From Bacteroidota bacterium (GTDB lineage Bacteria > Bacteroidota > Bacteroidia > Bacteroidales > JAAUTT01): a stretch of DNA of 64,000 bases. A program made the position numbers and the translations under genes. Of this stretch, positions 42,098 through 52,655 are shown piece by piece. Numbering within the stretch: the first letter of the stretch is position 1; each line of letters starts with the position of its first letter. Under the pieces are notes generated by a model. The model saw only the letters and a list, made by a program, of their open reading frames with translations. It was not told the DNA's origin and did not search any database. Where the stretch lies: positions 1 through 64,000 of the forward strand of contig JAUZOO010000017.1 of the NCBI GenBank assembly GCA_030706405.1, in the 5' to 3' direction.

Positions 42098-44962
42098 TTA
42101 AAATACAAGATTTACGCCGAAACTTACAGCTTTCATGAGAGGGTAACCCATAGAAAGGTTTTCAGCTTCTAACGAATTGATCTTATCCCATGTAAAGAGG
42201 TTTGTTCCGTTTACGTAGAATCTTACAGTTTCAATCTTTTTAAAGAGTCCTAATTTCGGAACAGTATACCCAAGTTCAATGCTGCGCAGTTTGACAAAAC
42301 TTCCATCTCTATACCAGAAATCTGAACTTTGAGTATTGTTCAAATTGGTTATTGTTGAAAGTCTGGGCGAAGTAGCTGTTGCAGCAGTTGCTGGAGTCCA
42401 GGCATTTAAAGAGAACGGGGTTATGTTATTGTTGCTGTTCCCAAAAGGTCGGGTGTATGCCGAAGGCATAGTAACCGTACGGTTGGTTACACCTTGTAGA
42501 AAGGCGTCAAAATCAAACCCTTTATATTTAAATCCGAGATTAAGTCCAAAAGTCCATTCAGGAATTCCGCTGGTAGCGTATTTCATAGGCACTTTGTCGA
42601 AATCGTTAATGATACCATCTCCGTTTTGATCTTTGTATTTGAGGTCTCCGGGATGTACATTATCGTATCCTGATTTTACAACATTGGAATTCAGGTTACC
42701 CGATGCATCAAAGTCAGCTGTTTGATAAAATCCTACACATTGCAGACCTCTTGCCTGGTCAACCCTGTATCCGGCAGCATTTAACCACGAATACGATTTT
42801 GGAGGATCAGACTTATAATCGATTTTATTCCGTGCAAAAGCTGCAGATAAGCCTACGTTATACTGGAAATCGGAAACTTTTCCGTCGTATTTAACTATAG
42901 CTTCGAAACCGTGGTTGGAAACTTTTCCGGTGTTAAGGACAGGTGTGTTTATCCCGGCAAAATCAGCAACCAGATCATTGGGCTGTTCAAGAATACCTGT
43001 TCTTTTTTCATTGAATACATCCAAGGATAGCGAAAGACTGTTGAGTACAATCGCTTCAAAACCAATGTTAAAGGTAGTTTTCTTATTCCATGAAAAATTG
43101 GGGTTACCCAATTGGCCTTCTGCCCTACCCGCAAAGTCGGAGTTACTTTCGGTGAATTTCCATGAAGCCCCGTTATAGGTAGAATAGGTTCTATCCATGA
43201 ACCGGTAACTGTCATCCAAGGCTCCAACTGTACCATAGGAGGCTTTCACCTTTAAATAGTCAACAATTGAATTGTCCTTAAGGAAGTCTTCGCTTGATGC
43301 GATCCAAGCAGCACCAACAGCAGGGAAAAAGCCATAACGTTTGGCATCCCTCATATCGGCAGATCCCATGTAACTGGCCGAAAAGTCAATTACATACTTC
43401 TTGGCATAATCATAAGTTACATCGGAAGCTAATCCCTGTGTGCGGAATTCATAAATAAGCCCGTTATAGGTATATGTCTGCCTTTTTGCCAAAACCATGG
43501 CAGTTACCGAATGCTGTCCAAAAGTACGACCGTAGTTTAAACCCAATTGCATATTGGCACGGTTCCAGTGGCTGCTTTCGCCATCGCTAATGGAGTTGGA
43601 TACCGAACCATGCCGAACGTAGGTGTTATTACCAGTAGCATCAGGTATTGGATTGTCGTTACCATCCTTTAATAACTCGTAAGTGTACGTTGTGAAGTGC
43701 TTATCGTAATTCCCGAAGTAGTTATTGCTAAATGAAATTCCTCCGGTTAAATTTAAACCTTTGGTTATTACATCAAGTTTTTCGTTGAACGAAACATTAA
43801 CCTGCAGGTTACGATCATGTCCCTGATAGATACCTCCCTGTTTTAATAATTCAGCAGGGTTAAAGTTGTAAACACGATTGGTTGCCCACCTCCCATATTC
43901 GTCTTTAATAGGAAAAGCCGCGGCTGGAATCTTCATTAGGTTTGAAAAGAAATCGGCGGCGTTAAAACCTGAAGGGGTAATACGGTCGTCAATTTTGCCG
44001 GCAACTTCACTATGAACTGATAAGCTGGGCGTTAATTGAAGCTCAATATTACCGCGAACGTTGTACTTTCTCATCATGGCGTTCGTTCCAAAGTCCTTAC
44101 TAATCTCATCAGCATTTTTATAAAGGCCGGAGAAATTAGAATGGTCGAGTGATACAAAATACTTTGCTTTTTCTCCGCCTCCACGAAACGAAAGGTTGTA
44201 GGTTTGAACAGGAGAACAATTTTTCAGCATTTCGCCGTACCAGTCTACATTCGGATGAAGAACGTCATTGGCGTTTTTGTACAAATCGGGATTAGCATAT
44301 TTAATGGGTAATCCGTCATTCTGCAACGCTTGGTTATAAAACCGGGTATAGTCGTAGGCATTTAAAACCGAAGGCAACTGTATTGCACTTTGTACACCAT
44401 ACCTGGCATTTAAGGCGATTTTTGTTTTTCCGGAGTTTGTACCTTTTTTGGTTGTAACCAAAATTGCTCCGTTTCCACTGAAACCGTAAGCAGCAGTGGC
44501 GACAGCATCTTTCAATACAGTAATCGATTCAACCTCGGTAGGCATAAGCATTCCTACAGTTGCGTAATTTACCTGAAAACCATCGACGTATACAAGCATC
44601 GAGTTCGATTGGTCAGCCCATGAAGAAACGCCACGAACGTAAAACGAAGGATCATCATATCCGGGTTCGCCTGAACCTGTTTTCACGGTTAAACCGGGGA
44701 TTCTGCCATTAAGCGCATTCAACAGGTTCGACACGTTCATTCTCTCGAGTTCCTTACCGGTAATGGTATAGGTTGCTCCGGTATTCCTCCAGCCTTTTTC
44801 AGTTCGCAATCCTGTTTGGATAATACTGCTCGAAACTGAATCAGCAAGCTGTTTGCTCCTTTTCGGAGTATTTTCGTTTTGAGCATCGATATTATTCACT
44901 ATCAATCCACAAAACAGCGAGAGCAAAATAGATATGTTAATGTATTTTTTTTTCATTTTCAA
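42098..44962 (-). CDS. SusC-like TonB-dependent outer-membrane transporter (pair 2), lacking the N-terminal regulatory domain
   Basis: The protein has 954 residues. Signal peptide, then a direct plug domain (about 60-175: TITGKELERMNVSNLLNALNGRIPG, FYVRGVSSW, ILVTTKKGTNSGK) and a 22-strand barrel ending in LMKAVSFGVNLVF. Unlike typical SusC it has no carboxypeptidase-regulatory-like domain before the plug, and no STN domain. It is about 100-150 residues shorter than usual. It imports glycan with the SusD encoded next. Compare SusC1 at 46896, which has both extra domains, so only that one is wired for sigma/anti-sigma signalling. Confidence 0.92.
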   Translation of the reverse strand: MKMKKKYINISILLSLFCGLIVNNIDAQNENTPKRSKQLADSVSSSIIQTGLRTEKGWRNTGATYTITGKELERMNVSNLLNALNGRIPGLTVKTGSGEPGYDDPSFYVRGVSSWADQSNSMLVYVDGFQVNYATVGMLMPTEVESITVLKDAVATAAYGFSGNGAILVTTKKGTNSGKTKIALNARYGVQSAIQLPSVLNAYDYTRFYNQALQNDGLPIKYANPDLYKNANDVLHPNVDWYGEMLKNCSPVQTYNLSFRGGGEKAKYFVSLDHSNFSGLYKNADEISKDFGTNAMMRKYNVRGNIELQLTPSLSVHSEVAGKIDDRITPSGFNAADFFSNLMKIPAAAFPIKDEYGRWATNRVYNFNPAELLKQGGIYQGHDRNLQVNVSFNEKLDVITKGLNLTGGISFSNNYFGNYDKHFTTYTYELLKDGNDNPIPDATGNNTYVRHGSVSNSISDGESSHWNRANMQLGLNYGRTFGQHSVTAMVLAKRQTYTYNGLIYEFRTQGLASDVTYDYAKKYVIDFSASYMGSADMRDAKRYGFFPAVGAAWIASSEDFLKDNSIVDYLKVKASYGTVGALDDSYRFMDRTYSTYNGASWKFTESNSDFAGRAEGQLGNPNFSWNKKTTFNIGFEAIVLNSLSLSLDVFNEKRTGILEQPNDLVADFAGINTPVLNTGKVSNHGFEAIVKYDGKVSDFQYNVGLSAAFARNKIDYKSDPPKSYSWLNAAGYRVDQARGLQCVGFYQTADFDASGNLNSNVVKSGYDNVHPGDLKYKDQNGDGIINDFDKVPMKYATSGIPEWTFGLNLGFKYKGFDFDAFLQGVTNRTVTMPSAYTRPFGNSNNNITPFSLNAWTPATAATATSPRLSTITNLNNTQSSDFWYRDGSFVKLRSIELGYTVPKLGLFKKIETVRFYVNGTNLFTWDKINSLEAENLSMGYPLMKAVSFGVNLVF

Positions 44963-44987
44963 TTAGATTTCAGTGAAACACCAATGA

Positions 44988-46889
44988 CTACCAACCAGGA
45001 TTTTGACCCTTCCATCCTTTTCCTCCACCAAGATAATTTTTGGCTATCTCAGCATTCATGAAAGGAACGTAATAGTATTTCTTTGGGAAAACCCTTTGTA
45101 TAAAGGTTACGGTTTTCCAAGGACGAGTTACTACGCCGCTAACTTTTAGCGCTTGAGTTTGTACGCCATGAAGGGTTTGATTAAGGGCCTGATCAGCTTT
45201 TACCCAACGCAACAGATCGTTATAACGGTGGTTTTCATACGCAAGCTCAATAGTACGTTCGTTTTGGATAGTATTTCTGAAGGTTGCTTGATCCGGACAA
45301 TCCGTTGTAGTTTTGTCAGGCATGCCTACTCGCTTACGAAGTTCATTCATATAGAAGAAAGCATCGGTGGTTGGACCTCCATTAAATTCGTTTAAGGCTT
45401 CGGCATAGCTTAAATAGAATTCAGCCAGACGGAATACCGGCCAGGTAAAGTGGTTTTGAGTGGCGCCATCAATACGCGGTACATATTTGTATGTTTCGAA
45501 AGCATAGCCATTAGGTCCTGCATCGGAAGAACATAATCTACCTTCAGCAACTGTTCCATCTGCGCTTTTTAAATAATAGTCTAGTTTACCTCTGGAAGCT
45601 GTCCACTGCATACCGTCGTAAGAAATGGTCTGGTAGAAACGCGGATCAAGGTTTAAGCTCTGAACGTACACCGGTAAGTCACTTCCAGTTGACTGAAATG
45701 TCCATTTAGTACCATCATTTTTTTCATAAAGCTGCATAAATTCAATTGGTACATTGTTTTTGATCCCCCAGCTAAACAAACCAACTTTAGACATTGTATA
45801 TAATATCCAAATATTACCATCTCCCCAACTATTTGTAGGTGCAACGCCTTGGTTTTGGGATAAAATGATTTCAGAGTTGCCATAGGTATTCCAGACATAT
45901 TCGTAATTACCAATGGTAGCAGATGTTTCACCGGTTGAAACTTTAGGATTACTGGTATATAATGCTATACCTCCGGCAGGAGCCGCATCAATTACGGCTT
46001 TGGCAGCGTCGGCAGCTAATTTCCATCGATCTTTACTATAGGTAGGATAACGTAAAACAGAATCCCTGCCATCGCCAAAACGGGCGTCAGTGCCAGCCAA
46101 TACGTCAGTCTGAGGATTATACAACGGACTTGCAGCATATAAAAGGATACGGGCTTTTAAAGCCATGGCAGATAGTTTGGTGGCTTTGCCATATTCAGCA
46201 GTTGGGCGAATATCAGGTAATACCGCTGCAGCTTTGTCGCACCAGCTAACAATAGAGTCAACTACTGACTGTACGGAATTTCTGGGACGATTAACATCAC
46301 TACCTCCAAGTGTGTGGTTTACGATAGGGATACCACCGTAATAACGGAATAATTCGAAATGTTGCATTGCCCGGCAGAAAAGGGCCTGGGCTATTACGTC
46401 ATTTTTCCATGTGGCATCGGCATCAACTACTTTGCGGATGTTTTCTATAACAAGATTAGCTTGTCTTATGCCTTTATAGTGAATCCCAAATGCAGGTGTG
46501 CTTCCTGAAGATCCATCTTGACGATAAGCCCAATCACAAGGCTTTTCAGTCGACATGTTCCCGGAAACATAGGTGTGCAATTGTATGTTGGGGCCTCCCG
46601 ACCAGTTGTCTTGTACCCCATATAAGAAATAGAGTTCATCTGTAAGAGCGTCAGGCCGGAGTTCCCCGGCACCATAAGGAAAGTAGCTATAAATACAGGT
46701 GTTGTACATTTGGGAAACAGCGTATTGAGCCTGGTTCTTTGTGCCGAAAATTGTATCCACAGTTACATCGCCACCAGCAGGCTTTGCAAGGAAATCTTCG
46801 CTACAGCCGCCATTAAATAATATTAAAATTAATGTTGCTGTCGATATGAAAAGTGTTATTAATCTATTCATAAGTGTCTGATTTGTCAT
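44988..46889 (-). CDS. SusD/RagB-like glycan-binding lipoprotein (pair 1)
   Basis: The protein has 633 residues, or 627 from the second Met at 46871, which gives a more normal lipoprotein signal (LILILFNGGC). Helical SusD fold: YAVSQMYNTCIYSYFPYGAGEL near the start, HYKGIRQANLVIENIRK, FCRAMQHFELFRYYGGIPI, then FRLAEFYLSYAEALNEF and ERTIELAYENHRYNDLLRW. The C-terminus (FMNAEIAKNYLGGGKGWKGQ) binds the partner barrel. It forms a complex with SusC1, six bases upstream. Confidence 0.92.
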   Translation of the reverse strand: MTNQTLMNRLITLFISTATLILILFNGGCSEDFLAKPAGGDVTVDTIFGTKNQAQYAVSQMYNTCIYSYFPYGAGELRPDALTDELYFLYGVQDNWSGGPNIQLHTYVSGNMSTEKPCDWAYRQDGSSGSTPAFGIHYKGIRQANLVIENIRKVVDADATWKNDVIAQALFCRAMQHFELFRYYGGIPIVNHTLGGSDVNRPRNSVQSVVDSIVSWCDKAAAVLPDIRPTAEYGKATKLSAMALKARILLYAASPLYNPQTDVLAGTDARFGDGRDSVLRYPTYSKDRWKLAADAAKAVIDAAPAGGIALYTSNPKVSTGETSATIGNYEYVWNTYGNSEIILSQNQGVAPTNSWGDGNIWILYTMSKVGLFSWGIKNNVPIEFMQLYEKNDGTKWTFQSTGSDLPVYVQSLNLDPRFYQTISYDGMQWTASRGKLDYYLKSADGTVAEGRLCSSDAGPNGYAFETYKYVPRIDGATQNHFTWPVFRLAEFYLSYAEALNEFNGGPTTDAFFYMNELRKRVGMPDKTTTDCPDQATFRNTIQNERTIELAYENHRYNDLLRWVKADQALNQTLHGVQTQALKVSGVVTRPWKTVTFIQRVFPKKYYYVPFMNAEIAKNYLGGGKGWKGQNPGW

Positions 46890-46895
46890 GTGTTG

Positions 46896-49800
46896 CTAAA
46901 AGTTAATATTGAGCCCCAAATTGAAAGTTTGGGTGAGAGGATAACCCCGGGTAGCCAGGTTTTCAGGATCGCCCCAAACCTTGCAGGAAGCCCAGGTATA
47001 GAGGTTTGAACCGTTAACATAAATTCTTGAGGATTGAATACCCATTTTCTTTAAAAATGCAGGTTTTAAAGTGTATCCAATTTCAACATTTTTCAAACGG
47101 AGATAAGATGCATCTTTCAAGAAATATTCCGATTTGGTATCAGTGGTTAACGGGCTTGAAGCAACGGGATATTGGATGTCATCGCCGTTTTTGAAACGTT
47201 CTGGTGTAAAGCGGCGTAACCCGGGTTCTTCAATAGAGTAACCAGCTAAGAATGGGTAGTCATGAGGAAATAATCCTACTCCTGTTACGCCTTGTAATAA
47301 GGCTGAGAAGTCAAATCCTTTGTAGCTAAAGCCAAAAGAAAATCCAAAAGTGTTTTCAGGGATAGCGGTTTTCCCCGAACGGATATAGTCTTTGGAGTCG
47401 ATTACGCCATCTTCGTTATAGTCAACAAGTTGAACATCGCCAGGTTGTAATGCATAACCCAAATATCCAAGGTCTTTTTGGTAAACCGTGTTTCCGGCTG
47501 CATTAGTGTAAGTTTTACCTTGTTTGTTGAGAGCTGGTTTGGGTTGTGACAGGATTGGATTACCATTTCCATCAACACTATAAAGATCAGCCCAGGATGT
47601 ATATAATGAATTGCCGGGCAATATAAGGTTTTGGTTGATGGGGCGACCGGTTGATGCCTGATATTCCATGCCTTCGGTAATCGCTTCGTCTTGATAAACA
47701 ATTTTATTTTTATTGTGCGAGTAATTACCTTTTACCCAGTAGTTCAAATCGCCAATCTGATGGCGCCAGCTAACTTCGAGTTCAAAACCCCAATTTTTAA
47801 CTTCACCAAGGTTATAAGGAGGCAGGGTAGCCTGAACAATAGCAGGAACAGATCCCTTGTAAGACAAAATACCTGTACGGTGTTCGTTAAAATAATCATA
47901 AGTAACCGAAAGTTTGTCACCAAAGAATTTGGATTCAAAACCAACGTTTGTTTTGGTGGCAGTTTCCCAAGTTACATTGGGGTTGCCTAAAGTACCTTCC
48001 ATCGCTCCTTTTACATTAGTTTTACCGGTTAAGGGGCCAAAGGGATAGGTGGAGGTACCGGATGCGGTATTGTATGCCCAGGTGTCTGGCAGGTATAGAT
48101 AACGTTTTGACACACCATTCACGATAACGTTGTCGTTACCAACTTTACCCATCGATCCTCTGAATTTCAGGAAGGTGACGATTTTGTTCTCGGGGAAAAA
48201 TGGTTCTTTTGAAACAACCCAACCCAATGAGTAGGAAGGGAAGAATCCAAAACGTTTTCCACTGGGGAAGTTTTCAGAACCGTTGTAACCAACGTTATAT
48301 TCAGCTAAATAACGACCATCATAACCGTAGGTAACACGTCCTACCATACCAATATAAGCATGGGGAAGGTCGGGAGTCAGACCGGGATCATATTTCTGAT
48401 CAACATTGTAAAGGCCAAGAGCTCCAATATCATGTTTCCCGAAGGAGCGGTTATAAGTAAGTCCAGCCTCAGCGTAGAGGTGCCTCCATTTGCTGTCATA
48501 TCTATTGGCAATCCGATAAACATTTGTCGGGTCATTCATTAAGATGAACTTAGGATGTAAGCGATCTCCATTGTTGGGAGTAATGCTGTACCAGTCAACC
48601 GGAGAGCTACCCTCTTCATGTGTTTTGAAATAACTGTCGTAAGCTATACGTGCATTGGCAGCTAATCCTTTTAAAACGAAGTCAAGCTTGTAGGTTCCTT
48701 TTACTGATGAGGTTAAGGTGCTTCCAATGAAGTTGTCATAACCCATTCCTGCAATTTCGTGCAATACGTTTTGTGAAACGTTTGAATTACCCAGAGGCAT
48801 TACAAATTTTCCGTCAACAATACCCGGAGAGGAAATTGGGTTACTCCATGCGATTCGTTTCCACCATAACCATTCTCCACCGTTAGAAACATCAAGACCT
48901 CCGATAACTTCGTGTTGGTAACCCATATCTACCGAAAGACGAAAATCTTTGTTGATGTCAAAGTCGAAATTGGAGCGAAGGTTGTAGCGTTGGTCGCGAT
49001 AGTTCATATCGTCAGGGTAGGGAACATAGTCTGTTTTGAAAAGACCGTTCTGGTTCATATAACCCAATGATATGAAATACTTAACATCGTCAGTTCCTCC
49101 GTTGATATTCACGTTCACTTTGCTTTGCGAACAGTATTTTTTAAATATTTGATTCTTCCAGTCTGTATCCGGGTGGAAATACGGATCGTAATTGGGGTTA
49201 GCAGTTCCATCTGCTAATGTTGGGGTGTGTGCATTTTTATAATAGAGTAAATCCTGATCGGTATAGTTATAGACCGCCTCACTGCGCCAGTTAGCGTCTC
49301 TTTGGGTAACAAAAGTGGCCCAGTCTGTGATGCTGGCATCTTTTCCGTGATTTCTCCAGTAGGTTTCAATTCCTTGTTCGTTCTTCAAACTGGTCCACTC
49401 ATATGCATTGGCAAAACGTGGGTTGTTGTCAAACCTTGTCATTGCAGTTTGAGCCGAAAGATTAACTTTAGGAGCACTCTTGGTTCCGCGTTTGGTAGTA
49501 ATAAGGATTACACCATTTGCTCCACGAACCCCGAAAACTGCTGTAGCCGAAGCATCTTTCAGAATGCTGATTGTTTCAATTTCGTTAGGATCAATGTTGT
49601 CATAACTGTCGCGGGAAACTCCGTCAACCATAATCAGAGGGCTTGTGGTACCCATATAGGTTCCCAAACCACGAATGTACAGGGTGGATTGATCCTCCCC
49701 TGGTTTACCTGATGTCTGAATTGCGGTAAGACCTGACAAACGTCCGGCAAGGGCATTACTAATATTAGCTGTAGGAGATTGAACCAGATCTTTTGAAGAG

Positions 49801-50543
49801 ATGGTGCTGATAGCTGCAGTTACCGACTCCTTTTTCTGGCTACCGTAACCAACAACCACAACTTCTTCGAGGTTTTTGGCATCTGTGGTTAATTTTACGT
49901 CAACAACTTTTTGTCCTGCCAGAGGTACCTTTTTTACAGTGTAGCCAATAAGCGAGAATACCAGTGTAGCGTTTGGGTTCGGAACTTTGATGTTGTAACG
50001 TCCGGCAATGTCAGTAGGAACGCCGGAAGTGGTGCCTTCTACAAAAACACTAACTCCGGTAAGAAGTTCGCCGCTGACAGCGTCGGTAACTGTTCCCGAA
50101 ACCGAGTATTGTTGGGCTACATAGTTTCCTGCCGCCGGAGCCGGGTTAACGAAGGAGATTGCTTTCGTTTCCTGCTTTTTGGAAAGTAAGATAATCTTAT
50201 CTACCACCCGGTATTTGATACCTGTTCCTTTGAGAACTTTATCGAGAACAGTTTCAATATTTTCATCTTTAACATTGATGGAGATCTTGGCTAATTTTAA
50301 AGCTTCGATGTCTAAATCATACGAAACTTCCATGCCACTTTGTGTCTTTATTTGATCGATAACTTCGTACAGTGACGAGTTATTTAAAGACATGTTTAGT
50401 CTTCCTTTTTGGGAATCTCCGGGTTTTGCGGAGGCGTTTAATAATGAAACCATTAAGATTAGTATGCTTACTTTTGTCGTAAGTAGCACTTTACTAAATC
50501 GGTTACTTTCAAAGAATGATCGCTTTCTTTCTACTTTGTTCAT
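46896..50543 (-). CDS. SusC-like TonB-dependent transporter with STN signalling domain (pair 1)
   Basis: The protein has 1215 residues. After the export region the STN domain (about 50-115: LYEVIDQIKTQSGMEVSYDL, ISINVKDENIETVLDKVLKG) is the part that contacts FecR-type anti-sigma factors. The carboxypeptidase-regulatory-like domain (about 145-230, SVSGTVTDAVSGELLTGV) and plug (about 235-350, VVVGYGSQKKESVTAAISTI) follow. The barrel ends TFNLGLNINF. It imports glycan and senses it, passing the signal to the FecR encoded just upstream at 50671. Confidence 0.94.
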   Translation of the reverse strand: MNKVERKRSFFESNRFSKVLLTTKVSILILMVSLLNASAKPGDSQKGRLNMSLNNSSLYEVIDQIKTQSGMEVSYDLDIEALKLAKISINVKDENIETVLDKVLKGTGIKYRVVDKIILLSKKQETKAISFVNPAPAAGNYVAQQYSVSGTVTDAVSGELLTGVSVFVEGTTSGVPTDIAGRYNIKVPNPNATLVFSLIGYTVKKVPLAGQKVVDVKLTTDAKNLEEVVVVGYGSQKKESVTAAISTISSKDLVQSPTANISNALAGRLSGLTAIQTSGKPGEDQSTLYIRGLGTYMGTTSPLIMVDGVSRDSYDNIDPNEIETISILKDASATAVFGVRGANGVILITTKRGTKSAPKVNLSAQTAMTRFDNNPRFANAYEWTSLKNEQGIETYWRNHGKDASITDWATFVTQRDANWRSEAVYNYTDQDLLYYKNAHTPTLADGTANPNYDPYFHPDTDWKNQIFKKYCSQSKVNVNINGGTDDVKYFISLGYMNQNGLFKTDYVPYPDDMNYRDQRYNLRSNFDFDINKDFRLSVDMGYQHEVIGGLDVSNGGEWLWWKRIAWSNPISSPGIVDGKFVMPLGNSNVSQNVLHEIAGMGYDNFIGSTLTSSVKGTYKLDFVLKGLAANARIAYDSYFKTHEEGSSPVDWYSITPNNGDRLHPKFILMNDPTNVYRIANRYDSKWRHLYAEAGLTYNRSFGKHDIGALGLYNVDQKYDPGLTPDLPHAYIGMVGRVTYGYDGRYLAEYNVGYNGSENFPSGKRFGFFPSYSLGWVVSKEPFFPENKIVTFLKFRGSMGKVGNDNVIVNGVSKRYLYLPDTWAYNTASGTSTYPFGPLTGKTNVKGAMEGTLGNPNVTWETATKTNVGFESKFFGDKLSVTYDYFNEHRTGILSYKGSVPAIVQATLPPYNLGEVKNWGFELEVSWRHQIGDLNYWVKGNYSHNKNKIVYQDEAITEGMEYQASTGRPINQNLILPGNSLYTSWADLYSVDGNGNPILSQPKPALNKQGKTYTNAAGNTVYQKDLGYLGYALQPGDVQLVDYNEDGVIDSKDYIRSGKTAIPENTFGFSFGFSYKGFDFSALLQGVTGVGLFPHDYPFLAGYSIEEPGLRRFTPERFKNGDDIQYPVASSPLTTDTKSEYFLKDASYLRLKNVEIGYTLKPAFLKKMGIQSSRIYVNGSNLYTWASCKVWGDPENLATRGYPLTQTFNLGLNINF

Positions 50544-50670
50544 ACTTTCGTAAAGATTTAATGTTAGTATTAGTTCGATTAGCGTTAAATTTTACTATCG
50601 GGGGGAGCGCTGGTAACACATTCCCGATTGTTTTTCCAGTGTTATGGACTCATGCTTTAGGTTTTTAGTT

Positions 50671-51651
50671 TTAGTTTTTAGAAATGTGTATTTGCTTATC
50701 TTTTATTTTATACTTTATAGGTGCAATAAATTGTAGCATTTCCATCACAGTATCAATAGGTTGCGTTCTGTGAAAAGTGAAATTATATTTCTTCGACTCT
50801 AGTCCGGCTGTATTTACTTGTACATGAATTCGGTACATACTTTCGATAACTTTAGCAATCTCTGCTATGGTTACGTTTTTTAATAAAAGGGCTCCTTGGC
50901 GCCATCCGGAGTATAATTCCGGATCGACTTCTTTCGTGGTCAAACTATTGGTTTGGCTGTCAAAGTTGGTTTGTTCGCCAGGTTTCATTACAGCTATGTT
51001 TTTACCATCAGCTTTTTGTAACGATACTTTTCCTTCGGCCAGTGTTGTTTCGGTTAATCTGTGGTTGTTCAGGGTTTTAACGTTGAAGGAAGTTCCCAAA
51101 ACGCAAATAGTAATGGACGGTGTTTGAACCTTAAACGGATGCTGGCTGTCTTTTTTTACTTCAAAATAGGCTTCGCCCTCAAGCTTCACTAATCGTTCGT
51201 CGCCGGTAAAGGCTTGCGGATAGCTGAGTTTGCTGTTTTTGTTGAGCCATACTTTTGTGCTGTCGTTAAGAGTGATCGATTTAATTGGGTCGTTCGTGCC
51301 TACCTGTGCCGTTATAAATTCCTGTTTGGGAGATCGAGTAAGCCACAGGAATAAAGGGATGCTTACTGCAATGATGAGAATGGCCGCGTATTTGGAAATG
51401 GCCATGATAGTGCGGATACGGTTTGTGCGATGGGTCTTTTGACGGAAAGATTTGACGGATTGTTCGAGATGTGTATTTTGGGCATAGGAATTGGCCTTGA
51501 GCGCATAAAATAAAGCCTTGAAACGGAAATAGACCTCGCGGTTTTCCTGTGATTGGGCTAACCATTGGAGAATCTCCTCCTTTTCAGACGGACTGCACTG
51601 TCCCTGAATATATTTAAAAATAAGGCTTTCGTTAATAGCGGAATCGCTCAT
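50671..51651 (-). CDS. FecR-family anti-sigma factor
   Basis: The protein has 326 residues. A short cytosolic part (about 1-80) likely binds the sigma factor, one membrane helix lies at about 84-105 (ISKYAAILIIAVSIPLFLWL), and the periplasmic FecR domain (about 110-225: LNDSTKVWLNKNSKLSYPQAF, LEGEAYFEVKK, VLGTSFNV) follows. A DUF4974-type C-terminal domain (about 250-326: LLKNVTIAEIAKVIESMY) contacts the STN domain of SusC. It lies between the ECF sigma gene (51840) and SusC1 (46896) in the order sigma, anti-sigma, transducer. Confidence 0.93.
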   Translation of the reverse strand: MSDSAINESLIFKYIQGQCSPSEKEEILQWLAQSQENREVYFRFKALFYALKANSYAQNTHLEQSVKSFRQKTHRTNRIRTIMAISKYAAILIIAVSIPLFLWLTRSPKQEFITAQVGTNDPIKSITLNDSTKVWLNKNSKLSYPQAFTGDERLVKLEGEAYFEVKKDSQHPFKVQTPSITICVLGTSFNVKTLNNHRLTETTLAEGKVSLQKADGKNIAVMKPGEQTNFDSQTNSLTTKEVDPELYSGWRQGALLLKNVTIAEIAKVIESMYRIHVQVNTAGLESKKYNFTFHRTQPIDTVMEMLQFIAPIKYKIKDKQIHISKN

Positions 51652-51839
51652 TCTATTAAGGTCAATTTATGTATTGACAATCGACCCGGTAAAATCCACT
51701 AATAAAATTCTGATTTTTTTTAACTTTTTTTAAGATATGGAGACGGTTGTTTTTTAAAGTCAAGAGTTATTTAGTAAGGTATTGACGTATAATGGTTTGT
51801 GTTAAACTGATCGTTGGGGTTGCGAAAAGGAATATTAAG

Positions 51840-52409
51840 CTATGGCATAAGTTTGGCCAATTTGCCGCGTAATGCTTTTAATGCATTGGTAATGTGGCTT
51901 TCTACCGTATTTACAGAAATAGCCAGCTTTTCGCTGATTTCTTTGTTTTTGTAATCTTGTAAAAAACTCATCTCAAAAACTTCGCGGCATTTGGGAGGCA
52001 GGCTGTCAATGGCCGAACTGATTTCTTTCTGTAAATCATTCATGAAAAGCTTACGGATAGCCTCATTTTTTTCTGAATCAAAATAACTGATTTCTTCCTC
52101 GCGCAGGTTTGTCTCTATCTGCGAGTGGTGCTTGAGCAGAAGGTTTTGCCTTTTAATGTGGCTGATACAACGTTGATAGACAGATTTGAAGAAGTAAGCT
52201 TCCAACGAAGTGTGAATCTGAATGTTGCCACGGTTTTCCCATAAATATACAAGGATGTCCTGAACGATATCTTCTGCAACTTGTTCATGAACAAATAATT
52301 GGGCATAAGCCTTGAGCGCAGGGAAATACTTTTTAAAAATAATCTCGTAATCACCCGTGGCCTGGCCGTTGACAAGAAAATCTATTGACTCAGCGTTTTT
52401 AATTGACAT
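51840..52409 (-). CDS. ECF sigma factor of the PUL (FecI-like)
   Basis: The protein has 189 residues. Region 2 (about 30-95) has QVAEDIVQDILVYLWENRG and SVYQRCISHIKRQ. Region 4 (about 130-185) has ALR-type HTH: SLPPKCREVFEMSFLQDYKN, EISEKLAISVNTVESHITNA. This is the Bacteroidetes RpoE/FecI class controlled by FecR. It probably activates the SusC1 promoter, in the 127-bp gap at 50544-50670. The partner anti-sigma starts 188 bp downstream; the gap is wider than in tight operons, so a separate promoter is possible. Confidence 0.93.
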   Translation of the reverse strand: MSIKNAESIDFLVNGQATGDYEIIFKKYFPALKAYAQLFVHEQVAEDIVQDILVYLWENRGNIQIHTSLEAYFFKSVYQRCISHIKRQNLLLKHHSQIETNLREEEISYFDSEKNEAIRKLFMNDLQKEISSAIDSLPPKCREVFEMSFLQDYKNKEISEKLAISVNTVESHITNALKALRGKLAKLMP

Positions 52410-52655
52410 CTTAGTACCGATTGTTAATATTATTATCGCTTTGAGTTCACTGCCATTTTAAATTTATAAAATATTAGTGAATATCAAATGAATATTTACG
52501 TTTTGTGAAAACGTTTCCGGGGATTTTCCCCGCTCGGTGTAGTTAGTGATGTCGAAGCTGCTCTAATTTGTTTAGCCTTTTATATATAGAAGGCTTATTC
52601 AATCTTGTTTCTTTCTAATGAATTGTCATATTGTTGTGTTTTTAAGTTTCAATTA

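Noticed and set aside
52516-52535. Small CGGGG/CCCCG hairpin upstream of the ECF sigma gene
   Set aside because: Five-base stem without a tail; too weak to call a terminator or riboswitch.
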